From a virus: DNA of 34,050 bases. The stretch spans positions 1 through 34,050 of IMG/VR virus record IMGVR_UViG_3300033149_005718; one strand, 5' to 3'. Position 1 is the stretch's first letter; every line of letters starts with the position of its first letter. The notes below the pieces were generated by a model. The model searched no databases and had not been told where the DNA came from. It saw only the letters and a list, made by a program, of their open reading frames with translations. This document shows, piece after piece, positions 1 to 6,428 of this stretch. Both the position numbers and the translations under genes were made by a program.

Positions 1-1
1 G

Positions 2-256
2 CGGGCTATTAAGACTATGCTCTATTCCGGGAGAACCAAAGAGGATATTATCAGGTTTATGAGATTTTGCCACGATGTTTGTGAGAGAATTAAAGATGGC
101 GACGAAGAGGTTGAAAGGTCTTTAGGGTGGCTTCAGAATTGGACTATCCTGACTATTAAAAGAAAACTTCCAGAATTTCTTGCGGGACATATTCAACTTC
201 CCGAAGAGGATCTAAAGGTCCCAGATTATTATAAAGATTTCAAATATGCCCAATAA
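2..256 (+). CDS. Unknown small protein, 5' end outside window
   Basis: The reading frame is open to the left edge of the window, so the ATG at 17 may be internal and the protein may be truncated here. The visible part is about 85 residues, soluble and charged, with a Trp-containing segment (LGWLQNW) and a C-terminal acidic stretch. Its end overlaps the next gene by 11 nt (start ATG at 246), which indicates a rightward operon entering from outside the window. I recognise no family. Confidence 0.6.
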   Translation, partial: RAIKTMLYSGRTKEDIIRFMRFCHDVCERIKDGDEEVERSLGWLQNWTILTIKRKLPEFLAGHIQLPEEDLKVPDYYKDFKYAQ

Positions 257-506
257 TACAGAACCCTTTTTATGGGTCAAAAAATTAGTTACTCCAAAGG
301 ATTGGAACAAGTATTATAGCCTTGATAGTTCTTATTGTTATCTTGGTTTAGAAAACAGAGAAGGGAAGAAATTTGTGAAGATTGGTTTCGTGGTTGCTGA
401 AAGGTTTGGTATTCCGAAGGGTTGTGAACTTTTAACAGATGAAGAATGTAGAGAGGTTGACCTTTATAGACGAAACAAGAATATTTTTCCAACTCCTTTG
501 AGTTAA
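246..506 (+). CDS. Unknown 86-residue protein
   Basis: Start ATG lies inside the end of the previous gene, a typical translational-coupling arrangement. The protein has a mixed alpha/beta composition with a central segment FVKIGFVVAERFGIPKG and a Cys-containing acidic motif LLTDEECREVDLY. There is no signal peptide or membrane segment. It is the last rightward gene before a convergent junction with the leftward block. Function unknown. Confidence 0.6.
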   Translation: MPNNTEPFLWVKKLVTPKDWNKYYSLDSSYCYLGLENREGKKFVKIGFVVAERFGIPKGCELLTDEECREVDLYRRNKNIFPTPLS

Positions 507-778
507 AGTTTAGCATAACTTAATGAAACCCAACGCAACTATAATGGAACTCAGAACGGAAACGGATCTTATCTTATCAACCTGTTGTATGATAGGTTTC
601 TGTCTTAAATTGGATTGTTGCGTAACATAGCCAACGAAAAGTAACTTGGCATTACTAAACTAAGCATAGTCTTCAAACCTTAACCAATCAGAACTAAATT
701 TAATTTAACCTATGTATATCACAACTAAATATAATCTTCAAGGTTTAATTCATCCAATCTAAATTCAACCAATATTGG
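507..778. other. Gene-free convergent junction with degenerate repeats
   Basis: No plausible gene is seen. The stretch separates the end of a rightward operon from the end of the leftward block. It is rich in short words such as AACTAAAT and AACCAAT, and two roughly 38-nt segments near 667 and 732 look like degenerate copies of each other (both contain a TCTTCAA core followed by TTAA and CTAAATT). The arms GATC-TTATC and GATAGGTTTC near 570-600 could form a weak hairpin. Role unknown. Confidence 0.35.
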
Positions 779-1093
779 TTACTTAAAATGTCCTTTCCTC
801 TTTAATTCCTTGATTTTCTTGATCTTTACATCAATGTTCTTATCCAATTTTATCTGTTGCATCTTTGTTCCAAAGGCTTTTATCAAGGCGTTCAGGTGTC
901 CAAGAACCAACTTTCCTTTCTGAATATCTTCTTTGGTCATTTCTTCTTTTTTCTTTTCAAGGATTTTGGAATTTACAATAACCGCTTTCAATAGAGCATC
1001 AGCAATCTCAACAAGGTTGTATTTAGCAATATCATCAAGTTTTAATTCTGTTCCTTTTTGATTAAGTAATTTGGATATATCCTTTTTCTTCAT
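779..1093 (-). CDS. Unknown Lys-rich helical protein
   Basis: 104 residues, strongly basic and predicted all-helical (KKKDISKLL; long Lys/Glu/Leu/Ile heptad-like runs), ending in a Lys-rich tail. Its ATG overlaps the stop of the preceding gene in an ATGA arrangement (1090-1093), so it is translationally coupled to the 188-residue protein and probably works with it. It is the last gene of the leftward block. A DNA/RNA-binding or partner role is possible, but no family is recognised. Confidence 0.6.
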   Translation of the reverse strand: MKKKDISKLLNQKGTELKLDDIAKYNLVEIADALLKAVIVNSKILEKKKEEMTKEDIQKGKLVLGHLNALIKAFGTKMQQIKLDKNIDVKIKKIKELKRKGHFK

Positions 1094-1656
1094 ATTTTTT
1101 TGAATTCTTTAACCATAAATTTACCAAACCCTCTGGCGTGCATTTCTCCACAACCATATCTTAATCCTGCCCCATTCAAGATTTCTCTCAGAGTCTCCTC
1201 TGGTATTCGGCTATCTAAAACAATCAATTTAAACTCTAAACTCCACTTATCAAATCTTGGTCTGGCGGTTGGTTTGGGAACTTTGGCTACACCTGTCCGC
1301 ACCCATTCTGGTCTTATATCAACTCTCCACTTTGCCTTAAAAGGAATTTCTTCTGGTTCAATAAAGACACTCGCTCTAATCAAGTCCTTATAGGTCTTCT
1401 TTCCCTCCCACTTGAAATCGGTAGCGGATTTAACAAGAGGAGACTTTATATGTCTCTCAGGAACGAATACACCTTTTTTATTCTTGTAAAGAGCCTTTTC
1501 AGCCTTCTTCTTTGGGTCAAAGTTCTTCACTCTGGTCTCCTGGGTTTTGTTGTGGACTTCATTGATGTCCAACTTGTTCTGGAAGTAGGGGGTTAAACCG
1601 ACTATCTTAACTTTGAAGGTTCGCACATCTTCAAAGTCTTTGGTGTTTAGTTTCAT
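1090..1656 (-). CDS. Conserved-looking phage protein with glycine-rich C-terminal loop
   Basis: 188 residues. The distinctive parts are RPEWVRTGVAKVPKPTARP followed by RFDKWSLEF, and a C-terminal glycine-rich segment (LRYGCGEMHARGFGKF, about residues 164-180) ending in a short beta-strand. The glycine-rich loop plus strand is reminiscent of RAMP/Cas7-type ferredoxin folds, but this is a visual resemblance only. Two AAAGGTC leader words lie upstream, the nearer one 25 nt before the ATG, and a TATAAT box (minus strand of 1712-1717) lies about 60 nt before the start. Translationally coupled to the next gene. Confidence 0.6.
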   Translation of the reverse strand: MKLNTKDFEDVRTFKVKIVGLTPYFQNKLDINEVHNKTQETRVKNFDPKKKAEKALYKNKKGVFVPERHIKSPLVKSATDFKWEGKKTYKDLIRASVFIEPEEIPFKAKWRVDIRPEWVRTGVAKVPKPTARPRFDKWSLEFKLIVLDSRIPEETLREILNGAGLRYGCGEMHARGFGKFMVKEFKKI

Positions 1657-1711
1657 AGGAATTTCTTTTAGTTAACTTGACGACCTTTTAAAATTTCCGA
1701 CCTTTAAAGGA

Positions 1712-1717
1712 TTATAT
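1712..1717 (-). promoter_or_regulatory. Possible -10 box for the 1656 gene
   Basis: The minus strand reads TATAAT here, followed 3 nt later by TTTAAAGGTC. A -35 candidate TTGAAA lies 19 nt upstream, longer than the optimal 16-18. The box overlaps the stop codon of the methyltransferase remnant, so the promoter could have been created or exposed by its decay. Confidence 0.35.
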
Positions 1718-1863
1718 CAAAGTTTCACATTGAGTTTTCAATCTTTGACGGGCTATTTCACAATATTCTTTTGATATTTCAATAGCAATGAAATTACGCT
1801 TAAGATCTTCAAAGCATCTCCTTGAATTATTTTATTTTTTATTTCTTCTATCTTTTGAACCAT
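1712..1863 (-). pseudogene. Remnant of a DNA methyltransferase (N6-adenine/N4-cytosine type)
   Basis: The minus strand from ATG 1863 reads MVQKIEEIKNKIIQGDALK, the usual start of N6_N4_Mtase enzymes (NKIIxGDxLxxL). Directly after it, in another frame, comes RNFIAIEISKEYCEIARQRL and a stop at 1712, the usual C-terminal end of the same family (G-RxFIGIEi--EYC-iA--RL). Everything between is missing: no SAM-binding FxGxG and no catalytic PPY motif. Only about 20 N-terminal and 30 C-terminal codons remain, joined out of frame. This is an internal deletion, and no enzyme can be made. The start codon lies in the centre of the TTTTGAACCATGGTTCAAAA palindrome. Confidence 0.8.
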
Positions 1864-1872
1864 GGTTCAAAA
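1853..1872. repeat. Perfect 20-bp palindrome containing TGAACCATGGTTCA
   Basis: TTTTGAACCATGGTTCAAAA is a perfect dyad. Its core recurs just upstream of the rightward promoter at 11120-11133, and its two halves form the arm ends of the hairpin at 5545-5602. It spans the stop of the gene at 1867-2493 and the start of the methyltransferase remnant. A dimeric regulator site is a reasonable guess. Confidence 0.5.
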
Positions 1873-2493
1873 ATCTAATAATAACAAGGCATCTTTTTTA
1901 ATGTCTTCCTCGCTAATCAACTTTGAATCAGTAATCAACTTTGGATTAAAGGGCTGGGTGATTAGATGAATGCCATGTTTCGTTGGATATTCAAGATAAG
2001 TTATGATATTAAGTTCTCTCAACTTATCCTTAATTAAATCTTTCTTTTCCTTTTCATCGATGTCTATTAAAAACTTGGTTTCTGCTCTTGAACTTGGATT
2101 CATCAAACAACTTATCCAGCGATTCCAAATATCAATATAGAAACTTTCTCTATCTTTCCCGGCATAGTAATCAGCCTCTAATTGTCGTTCTTTAAACTTT
2201 CTGATTGCCTTATTTAAATCCCGCTTATTTACACTGGAATAAATCCGCAAAGGAAAGTCTTTTAAAATCTTCTTTTGTATCAAGAATTCTTTGAGTATAT
2301 CAAGGAACTCCTCTTTATTTCTTGAAATCCTTTTGATGGCAACTCTATCTGGTTTATCAGATTTACCACCTTCTTTCCCTCTGAGGGTAAGCATTATGAA
2401 CCGAGTTCCATCCATAAAATCAGAAAAGGTTTTCTCTATTCGCTTTAACCTTTTGGTTACATCAGTTTCAAATAAAGGGATTTTGAAAAACAT
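1867..2493 (-). CDS. Possible primase-fold (AEP-like) phage protein
   Basis: 208 residues. Two motifs suggest the archaeo-eukaryotic primase superfamily: an acidic strand TKFLIDIDEKE (about residues 139-149), like the DxD metal site, and YPTKHGIHLITQPFN (about residues 171-185), like the following xxH motif. The segment NRWISCLMNPSSRAETKF precedes the acidic site. At 208 residues it would be a minimal catalytic core only. A sliding-clamp-like protein in the same block fits a replication role. The assignment rests on motif reading and is uncertain. There is no AAAGGTC leader; an SD-like GGAGGAGG sits in a hairpin upstream. Confidence 0.5.
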   Translation of the reverse strand: MFFKIPLFETDVTKRLKRIEKTFSDFMDGTRFIMLTLRGKEGGKSDKPDRVAIKRISRNKEEFLDILKEFLIQKKILKDFPLRIYSSVNKRDLNKAIRKFKERQLEADYYAGKDRESFYIDIWNRWISCLMNPSSRAETKFLIDIDEKEKKDLIKDKLRELNIITYLEYPTKHGIHLITQPFNPKLITDSKLISEEDIKKDALLLLDF

Positions 2494-2503
2494 TTAATTG
2501 GGT

Positions 2504-2535
2504 GGGGAGGAGACAAAAAGTTTTACCTCCTCCCC
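2504..2535 (-). terminator. Hairpin between the TM2 gene and the primase-like gene
   Basis: GGGGAGGAG pairs perfectly with CTCCTCCCC (9 bp, 14-nt loop). In the leftward transcript it follows the TM2 stop codon and precedes the next ATG by about 10 nt. It could terminate or attenuate transcription, or mask the purine-rich ribosome-binding-like sequence it contains. There is no clean U-run after it. Confidence 0.4.
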
Positions 2536-2540
2536 GCTGA

Positions 2541-2771
2541 TTAAACCTGTGGTCTGACAACCTTTCCTTCTTTATCTTTCATATAACCGCAGGCTACTAC
2601 AATAATATCTACCAGCCACCAGATTCCTAATCCTCCCCAAGTAATGAGTTTTAAGACTCCTGTTCCAATCTTGCCAAGATAAAACCTATCTATACCGAGA
2701 CTACCTAAAAAGATAGATAGCAACAGGAGTGCAAGCCAATTCTTCTCAGATGTTTCTATTTTCTTTCTCAT
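2541..2771 (-). CDS. TM2-domain membrane protein
   Basis: 76 residues with the classic TM2 layout: a hydrophobic helix, the turn GSLGIDRFYLGKIGTG, a second helix (ITWGGLGIWWLVDIIVV) and a charged tail. The DRFYLG motif between two transmembrane helices is diagnostic of the TM2 family (PF05154). The protein should sit in the host inner membrane; TM2 functions in bacteria and phages are not settled. The AAAGGTC word lies 23 nt before the ATG and overlaps the end of the upstream ATPase gene. Confidence 0.85.
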   Translation of the reverse strand: MRKKIETSEKNWLALLLLSIFLGSLGIDRFYLGKIGTGVLKLITWGGLGIWWLVDIIVVACGYMKDKEGKVVRPQV

Positions 2772-2799
2772 AATTGCTTTTTACTTATTTAAATGACCT

Positions 2800-3504
2800 T
2801 TATGGTTTCAACAACTTCAAAAGAAGTTGTTGCCAATGGTTTGGACTTAATTGATATAACCTGTAAGCCTGTGAAAGAATCCTCAAACTCAATCTTTCAG
2901 AAGTTTGACCAACCTTTTCCAAAAATTGAACAATCTTTTGTCTTTGTTTAGAGGTTAAACCATCAAAAGGTTCTTTGCTCTTTTTCTTTATGAGTTCAAT
3001 TATCTCCAAGTTTGTGAGTTCAAATTCGTAATAGAAACCTCTGTCTGCGACAGCATTTATGAGCGGGTTTGTTCTGTTTAACCTATTTAATAGCAGGATA
3101 ATTCTTCCTTGAAAGTAGAAAGATTTGTTTTCAATCTTTGAAGAAGTTGAAAACCAAGAAACCTTGCGTAGTCCGTTAGGCAACTGCCATAAAGCCCCTC
3201 GTAGAAGGGAGAGCATTTTGACATTGTTGAAAATATCCTCACAATCGTCCATTACCAAGATTTTGGGTTCGGACAACTCATTGACTTGTTCCAATTGCTT
3301 ATAGAACTCCAGAGGTGTTATGTATGAATTGATATAAAGATACTCTCTGCCTTCTCGTAAGCCCTCTTGTTCCAAAGCCTTGATGGTTGTTTCGGTTTTG
3401 CCGTGCCCGGCAGGACTAACCACTACTAATGAGTGGGAATATCCTTTCACCACTCCCTTTATGAGTTTCTTTAGGACTTCAAGTTTTTTGAGTTCCTTGC
3501 TCAT
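2800..3504 (-). CDS. AAA-type P-loop ATPase
   Basis: 234 residues. The Walker A motif is SPAGHGKTET (about residues 30-39) and Walker B is ILVMDDCED (about residues 82-90). A sensor-like strand RIILLLNRLNRTNP and a conserved arginine in NAVADRGF follow, then a C-terminal helical lid. The arrangement resembles small phage ATPases of the DnaC/IstB/AAA kind that load helicases or act with DNA, but the partner is not visible. No AAAGGTC leader precedes it; it starts 12 nt after the stop of the upstream gene, so it is co-transcribed with it. Confidence 0.7.
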   Translation of the reverse strand: MSKELKKLEVLKKLIKGVVKGYSHSLVVVSPAGHGKTETTIKALEQEGLREGREYLYINSYITPLEFYKQLEQVNELSEPKILVMDDCEDIFNNVKMLSLLRGALWQLPNGLRKVSWFSTSSKIENKSFYFQGRIILLLNRLNRTNPLINAVADRGFYYEFELTNLEIIELIKKKSKEPFDGLTSKQRQKIVQFLEKVGQTSERLSLRILSQAYRLYQLSPNHWQQLLLKLLKP

Positions 3505-3516
3505 ATTTGATAAAGG

Positions 3517-3738
3517 TTAGTGCCAACCCAACATCTTTTCAATCTTTTCGCAAACCTCAATCGGTAGTTCTTTTCCACACTCTGGGCAAAGCCAGTCAAG
3601 GTGTTCGCCATCTTTTGTATCAACCGCCTCACTATCGCCTGTCTTTAGGTCAAATTCATAATAAGAAAGGGTGTCTTGGACTTGGATGGCTTTATTTTGC
3701 TCTTTTTTACAGAATGGACAAATAAATACTTTCTTCAT
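3517..3738 (-). CDS. Small zinc-ribbon protein
   Basis: 73 residues with two CxxC knuckles, CPFC near the N-terminus (residues 7-10) and CPEC (about residues 51-54), spaced to bind one zinc ion. The loop between them is acidic and ends in GEHLDWLCPEC. This suits a nucleic-acid or protein-binding adaptor. A variant leader word (GACTTT on the plus strand, 27 nt before the ATG) overlaps the end of the upstream gene. The specific function is unknown. Confidence 0.65.
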   Translation of the reverse strand: MKKVFICPFCKKEQNKAIQVQDTLSYYEFDLKTGDSEAVDTKDGEHLDWLCPECGKELPIEVCEKIEKMLGWH

Positions 3739-3769
3739 AACTTGATTGTTAGTTAAGATTCATCCGACT

Positions 3770-3958
3770 TTAAAGAATGTAGTCTTCAAGGTATTCTCCA
3801 CAATCCTCACAAAAGACAACTGATTCATCAGCATTCTCTACTCGGTATTCTTCCAAATCAACATTTTCTTGTTCCATCAACTTGTCCCAACCTTGTTTTA
3901 TGAAATACCTTGTTTTGGTGGTGATAATAATGTTTTGGTGTTTGCATTTTTTGGACAT
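3770..3958 (-). CDS. Small CKH/CEDCG zinc-binding-like protein, paralogue of 6240-6425
   Basis: 62 residues. It begins MSKKCKHQNI and ends near FCEDCGEYL, so a Cys/His pair at the N-terminus and a CxxC at the C-terminus could form one zinc site. The protein at 6240-6425 has the same plan (MKCKHKNISIT ... FCEDCGKWL) and nearly the same length, so the two are paralogues. Short spacing (3 nt) to the upstream gene indicates one operon. Function unknown. Confidence 0.65.
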   Translation of the reverse strand: MSKKCKHQNIIITTKTRYFIKQGWDKLMEQENVDLEEYRVENADESVVFCEDCGEYLEDYIL

Positions 3959-3961
3959 AGT

Positions 3962-4183
3962 TTATTTGGATTTAACTTGTTTTTCTTTTAGAAGTTCAAC
4001 AGCATAAGCAAGGCTGTTCCAAAAATCAAAACCTTCCATCATTTTTTCGGCTAAATAGTTCATATCTTCATCAGATAATTTCAAAACTTCTTCTTCCGAC
4101 ATCAGACCCTCATCAATTATATCTCTTCTACAAACAGAGGTGATAGGAAATGGTTTGAATAGTTTTTTAAATTTATCTTCCAT
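3962..4183 (-). CDS. Unknown acidic helical protein
   Basis: 73 residues, predicted helical, with the segment LMSEEEVLKLSDEDMNYLAEKMMEG read as two amphipathic helices. No cysteine cluster and no membrane helix. The AAAGGTC word lies 21 nt before the ATG. Likely a small host-takeover or regulatory protein by context, but no family is recognised. Confidence 0.6.
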   Translation of the reverse strand: MEDKFKKLFKPFPITSVCRRDIIDEGLMSEEEVLKLSDEDMNYLAEKMMEGFDFWNSLAYAVELLKEKQVKSK

Positions 4184-4232
4184 ATTTGATTGAATTAAGT
4201 TGACGACCTTTTTAAATGTTTTCGTTTTAAGG

Positions 4233-4376
4233 TTATCTTTCTTCTACCTTAAATTCCCAATCAGCAATGCTATCACATATAAATTCTGCCAACCTTTCTT
4301 TTGCTTCATCTTCGTTTTCTGCTTCAATCTCCATACCTTCCTTTATTTCTACTTCTACATAGTATTTTTTAGCCAT
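4233..4376 (-). CDS. 47-residue MAKKYY-family protein
   Basis: A short gene: ATG at 4376, stop TAA at 4233. It begins MAKKYYVEVEI and continues with an acidic helix (EAENEDEAKERLAEF) and a final strand ending KVEER. The beta-alpha-beta look and the MAKKYY start are shared with the equal-length gene immediately upstream (4418-4561). The leader carries AAGGGTC, a one-base variant of the common word, 26 nt before the start. Function unknown. Confidence 0.6.
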   Translation of the reverse strand: MAKKYYVEVEIKEGMEIEAENEDEAKERLAEFICDSIADWEFKVEER

Positions 4377-4417
4377 AGGTTTTATTTAATTAAATTTATT
4401 TTGACCCTTAAAGAGTT

Positions 4418-4561
4418 TTATTCTTCTTCGGTTTCTTCAACTACTTGATAATTGTTTTCAGGATACATTACCTCAAAGTTGTCTCTCGTGGCTTCTGCTT
4501 CTTCTTTGTTATCAAATTCCGCTATTGTTTTAGTTTCTAAAAGGTAGTATTTTTTAGCCAT
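4418..4561 (-). CDS. 47-residue MAKKYY-family protein
   Basis: ATG at 4561, stop TAA at 4418. The protein starts MAKKYYLLETKTIAEF, then a helix with KEEAEATRDNF, and ends in a run of glutamates. It has the same length and start as the neighbour at 4233-4376, so the pair arose by tandem duplication. AAAGGTC sits 24 nt before the ATG. A looser relative may be the 51-residue protein at 8566-8721 (TYYLVY ... KEEAIEAE). Confidence 0.6.
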   Translation of the reverse strand: MAKKYYLLETKTIAEFDNKEEAEATRDNFEVMYPENNYQVVEETEEE

Positions 4562-4565
4562 AAGT

Positions 4566-4763
4566 TCATTTGGCTGAATTTATTTGACCTTTATCAAAGA
4601 TGCTGGTTTGTTTCAAATCAATGTTTTTCCTGATTGAAAATTCTCTTTTTAGTCTTGGGCAAATTACAACCTTAAATCCAAGATAATGTAGTTGCTTTCC
4701 TGAACATTTGAAGGGACATTTCAGACACTTCCGAGTTTGGACTAAGGCTTTATTTGTTGCCAT
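4566..4763 (-). CDS. Small Cys-cluster protein
   Basis: 65 residues. The N-terminal half carries CLKCPFKC (residues 13-20) and a further Cys in VVICPRLKREF (residue 35), a four-cysteine arrangement that could bind zinc or an iron-sulfur cluster. The C-terminal half is basic and ends in a linker-like tail. The start overlaps the end of the upstream gene by 14 nt, so the two are translated together. Function unknown. Confidence 0.6.
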   Translation of the reverse strand: MATNKALVQTRKCLKCPFKCSGKQLHYLGFKVVICPRLKREFSIRKNIDLKQTSIFDKGQINSAK

Positions 4764-4950
4764 AAAGATTATTTAACAGGTTTAACAATTCTGTTGCAAT
4801 TGCTTCCGTTTCATCGCCGTCTAAGGGATCATACTTCTTGCGATTTATCTCTTTCACGATAGCCTCTAAACCCTTTAGAGCCAAATGGCTTGTAAAAAGA
4901 GTTTGGGCTGGATGTATCTTTTTAGGGAATTCACGAATAAAGGTCTTCAT
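4750..4950 (-). CDS. Unknown 66-residue helical protein
   Basis: 66 residues with predicted helices (HLALKGLEAIVKEI; DGDETEAIATELLNLLNNL). No motif that I can name. It starts one base after the stop of the upstream 59-residue gene and overlaps the downstream Cys-cluster gene, forming a tight three-gene set behind the AAAGGTC leader at 5156-5162. Confidence 0.6.
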   Translation of the reverse strand: MKTFIREFPKKIHPAQTLFTSHLALKGLEAIVKEINRKKYDPLDGDETEAIATELLNLLNNLYGNK

Positions 4951-4951
4951 A

Positions 4952-5131
4952 TTATTTATTCTTTTTATAGTTTTTCAAAAACTCTTCTCGCCATATCCTT
5001 TCTGCCAACTCTTTTGCCTCATAAGGAGTATTGGGATTGCACCTTGAGGCGAACTCAAGTTCTTCTTTGCTTGCTTTTGACAAATCTCCGTTGTATTTTT
5101 CCAAAAGGCGGTAGAAAGTAAACCAACCCAT
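4952..5131 (-). CDS. Unknown 59-residue protein
   Basis: ATG at 5131, stop TAA at 4952. The protein reads MGWFTFYRLLEKYNGDLSKA and continues with a helix containing EAKELAERIWREEFLKNY. The start is supported by AAAGGTC 24 nt upstream and by the one-base gap to the next gene. An overlapping longer frame on the same strand lacks these signals and was not chosen. Function unknown. Confidence 0.6.
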   Translation of the reverse strand: MGWFTFYRLLEKYNGDLSKASKEELEFASRCNPNTPYEAKELAERIWREEFLKNYKKNK

Positions 5132-5176
5132 AGTTTAAATTTCGTTTGAGGTATTGACCTTTTATGGCTTTTCAAA

Positions 5177-5505
5177 GACAATAGCATAGGGCAAGAGACC
5201 ACCAAAGAGAATCCCAGTATGCTATTGTCAAGGCACTCCCCCTTTTAGGTCTGGAGCGAGACCATCAGCGTTTACCCAGCTGACACGGGTTGCTCGTCTT
5301 TCCGAGCCGTTCATGGGTTTCCTTCTGATTGCTTTTAAAAGCGGTCAAAGAGGTGTCAGATAGGCTTGGCTGTCATTCAGGTTGAAAAGCAATTAAGGGC
5401 GGGTGGTCTCTTGAATTCAGGAATTATGCAATCATATTTAGACATTATTCAACCAATCGGTAAACACCCTATTGCTTTTCAAAATTCGTTCGGGTTAAGC
5501 CTATC
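5177..5505 (-). ncRNA. Large pseudoknotted structured element, candidate noncoding RNA
   Basis: No gene fits here, but perfect complementary segments abound: 5177-5188 with 5218-5229 (12 bp), 5192-5203 with 5402-5413 (12 bp, the first segment lying in the loop of the previous helix), 5382-5393 with 5471-5482 (12 bp), and 5359-5367 with 5497-5505 (9 bp). Local hairpins sit at 5248-5263 and 5292-5307. Several helices cross, so the fold is a pseudoknot chain. The region is more GC-rich than its neighbours and lies between the clamp-like gene and the 59-residue gene in the leftward transcript. The strand is inferred from context; no known RNA family is recognised. Confidence 0.5.
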
Positions 5506-5544
5506 AGCCCTCATTTAATAAGACCTAAGCAATCATTCAGTCCC

Positions 5545-5602
5545 CCATCTTGGTATTGAACCATCTTTTCTTTTTTGAAACATGGTTCAATACCAAAGAT
5601 GG
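5545..5602 (-). terminator. Long hairpin after the clamp-like gene
   Basis: Arms 5545-5564 and 5582-5602 are complementary over 20 bp with a single-base bulge; the 17-nt loop is A-rich on the minus strand. It begins 9 nt after the clamp-like gene's stop. The loop-proximal halves read TTGAACCAT and ATGGTTCAA, the two halves of the palindrome found at 1853 and 11120, here split by the loop. It could be a terminator, an RNA-processing site or a diverged regulator site. Confidence 0.5.
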
Positions 5603-5611
5603 AAGACCAAA

Positions 5612-6211
5612 TTATACTTCTTTCAAGGGCATCAAAAGGGCTTCTGCTTTTTGACCTGTCTCATTTCTCTCTCCAATAAACCTGATTGGGTTTTCTGGTT
5701 CTACTGGAATTTCAAGAATAACCTCATTTACTTTGCTATCTACAAAATCATTGAAAAAATCAACTATCCGCTTTAAGAATTTTTTATCTACGCTTATCCT
5801 TATATGCCTTCCTTTTCTCGTTAAGATTTCCCCATAACCGGGATATTCACCCTCAATTGTTCTTGATTTCATTCTGAGAAAGACATCTAAATCAGTAATA
5901 CCAAACTCAACCGAGCCTTGATTTTGGTTAAGAACCACGAAGTTTTCAAGTATAGGAAGGCTTGCTTTGGAAGGAAGGTTTTTCAGTATTTTTTCAGCCT
6001 CTTCTTTTGGCAGAATAAAGGGGTTAAAATTCTTCATTGCTTTCCCATCTTGAACTGGGAATTCACTCTCGGAAGGTGTTTGAACTCTTATCAAGGAGAA
6101 ACCATCGGTGGCAACACTTTCTTTGTTTGTCATATAAATACCAGCAATTTCTGGTCTTGAAGATTTATTGGTAGTAAAATTCTTTATTTTAAGATTAAAT
6201 TTGTTAAACAT
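5612..6211 (-). CDS. Sliding-clamp-like (DnaN-related) protein, short form
   Basis: 199 residues against about 370 for bacterial DnaN, so roughly two of the three clamp domains. Recognisable features are the N-terminal strand-turn GIYMTNKESVATDGFSL, the inter-domain motif IEGEYPGYGEIL (typical iEGxYPdy) and a C-terminal NPIRFIG ... ALLMPL like the PL--xx--MP ending of clamps. It would tether the replicative polymerase to DNA; a shortened clamp would need a different oligomer number to close a ring. AAAGGTC lies 23 nt before the ATG. No polymerase gene is visible in the window. Confidence 0.65.
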   Translation of the reverse strand: MFNKFNLKIKNFTTNKSSRPEIAGIYMTNKESVATDGFSLIRVQTPSESEFPVQDGKAMKNFNPFILPKEEAEKILKNLPSKASLPILENFVVLNQNQGSVEFGITDLDVFLRMKSRTIEGEYPGYGEILTRKGRHIRISVDKKFLKRIVDFFNDFVDSKVNEVILEIPVEPENPIRFIGERNETGQKAEALLMPLKEV

Positions 6212-6239
6212 ACTCCATTTAAGATTAAAATCCCGACCT

Positions 6240-6425
6240 TTAGTTTAAATCATTTTCGTCTTTTAGCCATTTGCCACAATCTTCACAAAATATATCAACC
6301 ATTCTTTCTTCAACAAAATGTTTGCCTAAATCAAGATTTGGATTGTTCCATGCTTTTTCAAAACCTTCAGGAAGGTGGTAATAGGACTTATAGGTAATTG
6401 AAATGTTTTTATGCTTGCACTTCAT
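6240..6425 (-). CDS. Small CKH/CEDCG zinc-binding-like protein, paralogue of 3770-3958
   Basis: 61 residues beginning MKCKHKNISITYKSYYHL and ending FCEDCGKWLKDENDLN. The Cys-Lys-His start and the CxxC end match the paralogue at 3770-3958. It sits 3 nt after the stop of the 165-residue gene upstream, so the two are one transcription unit. Its own stop is followed almost at once by the AAAGGTC leader of the clamp-like gene. Function unknown. Confidence 0.65.
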   Translation of the reverse strand: MKCKHKNISITYKSYYHLPEGFEKAWNNPNLDLGKHFVEERMVDIFCEDCGKWLKDENDLN

Positions 6426-6428
6426 AAT

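Noticed and set aside
4975-5205. A 76-codon minus-strand frame
   Set aside because: It overlaps the 59-residue gene (4952-5131) in another frame; that gene has the AAAGGTC leader and tight spacing to its neighbour, while this frame runs into the structured RNA.
5177-5505. tRNA, tmRNA, RNase P RNA or group I intron
   Set aside because: No cloverleaf with a TTC loop, no RNase P or intron core motifs could be found by eye; left as an unassigned structured element.
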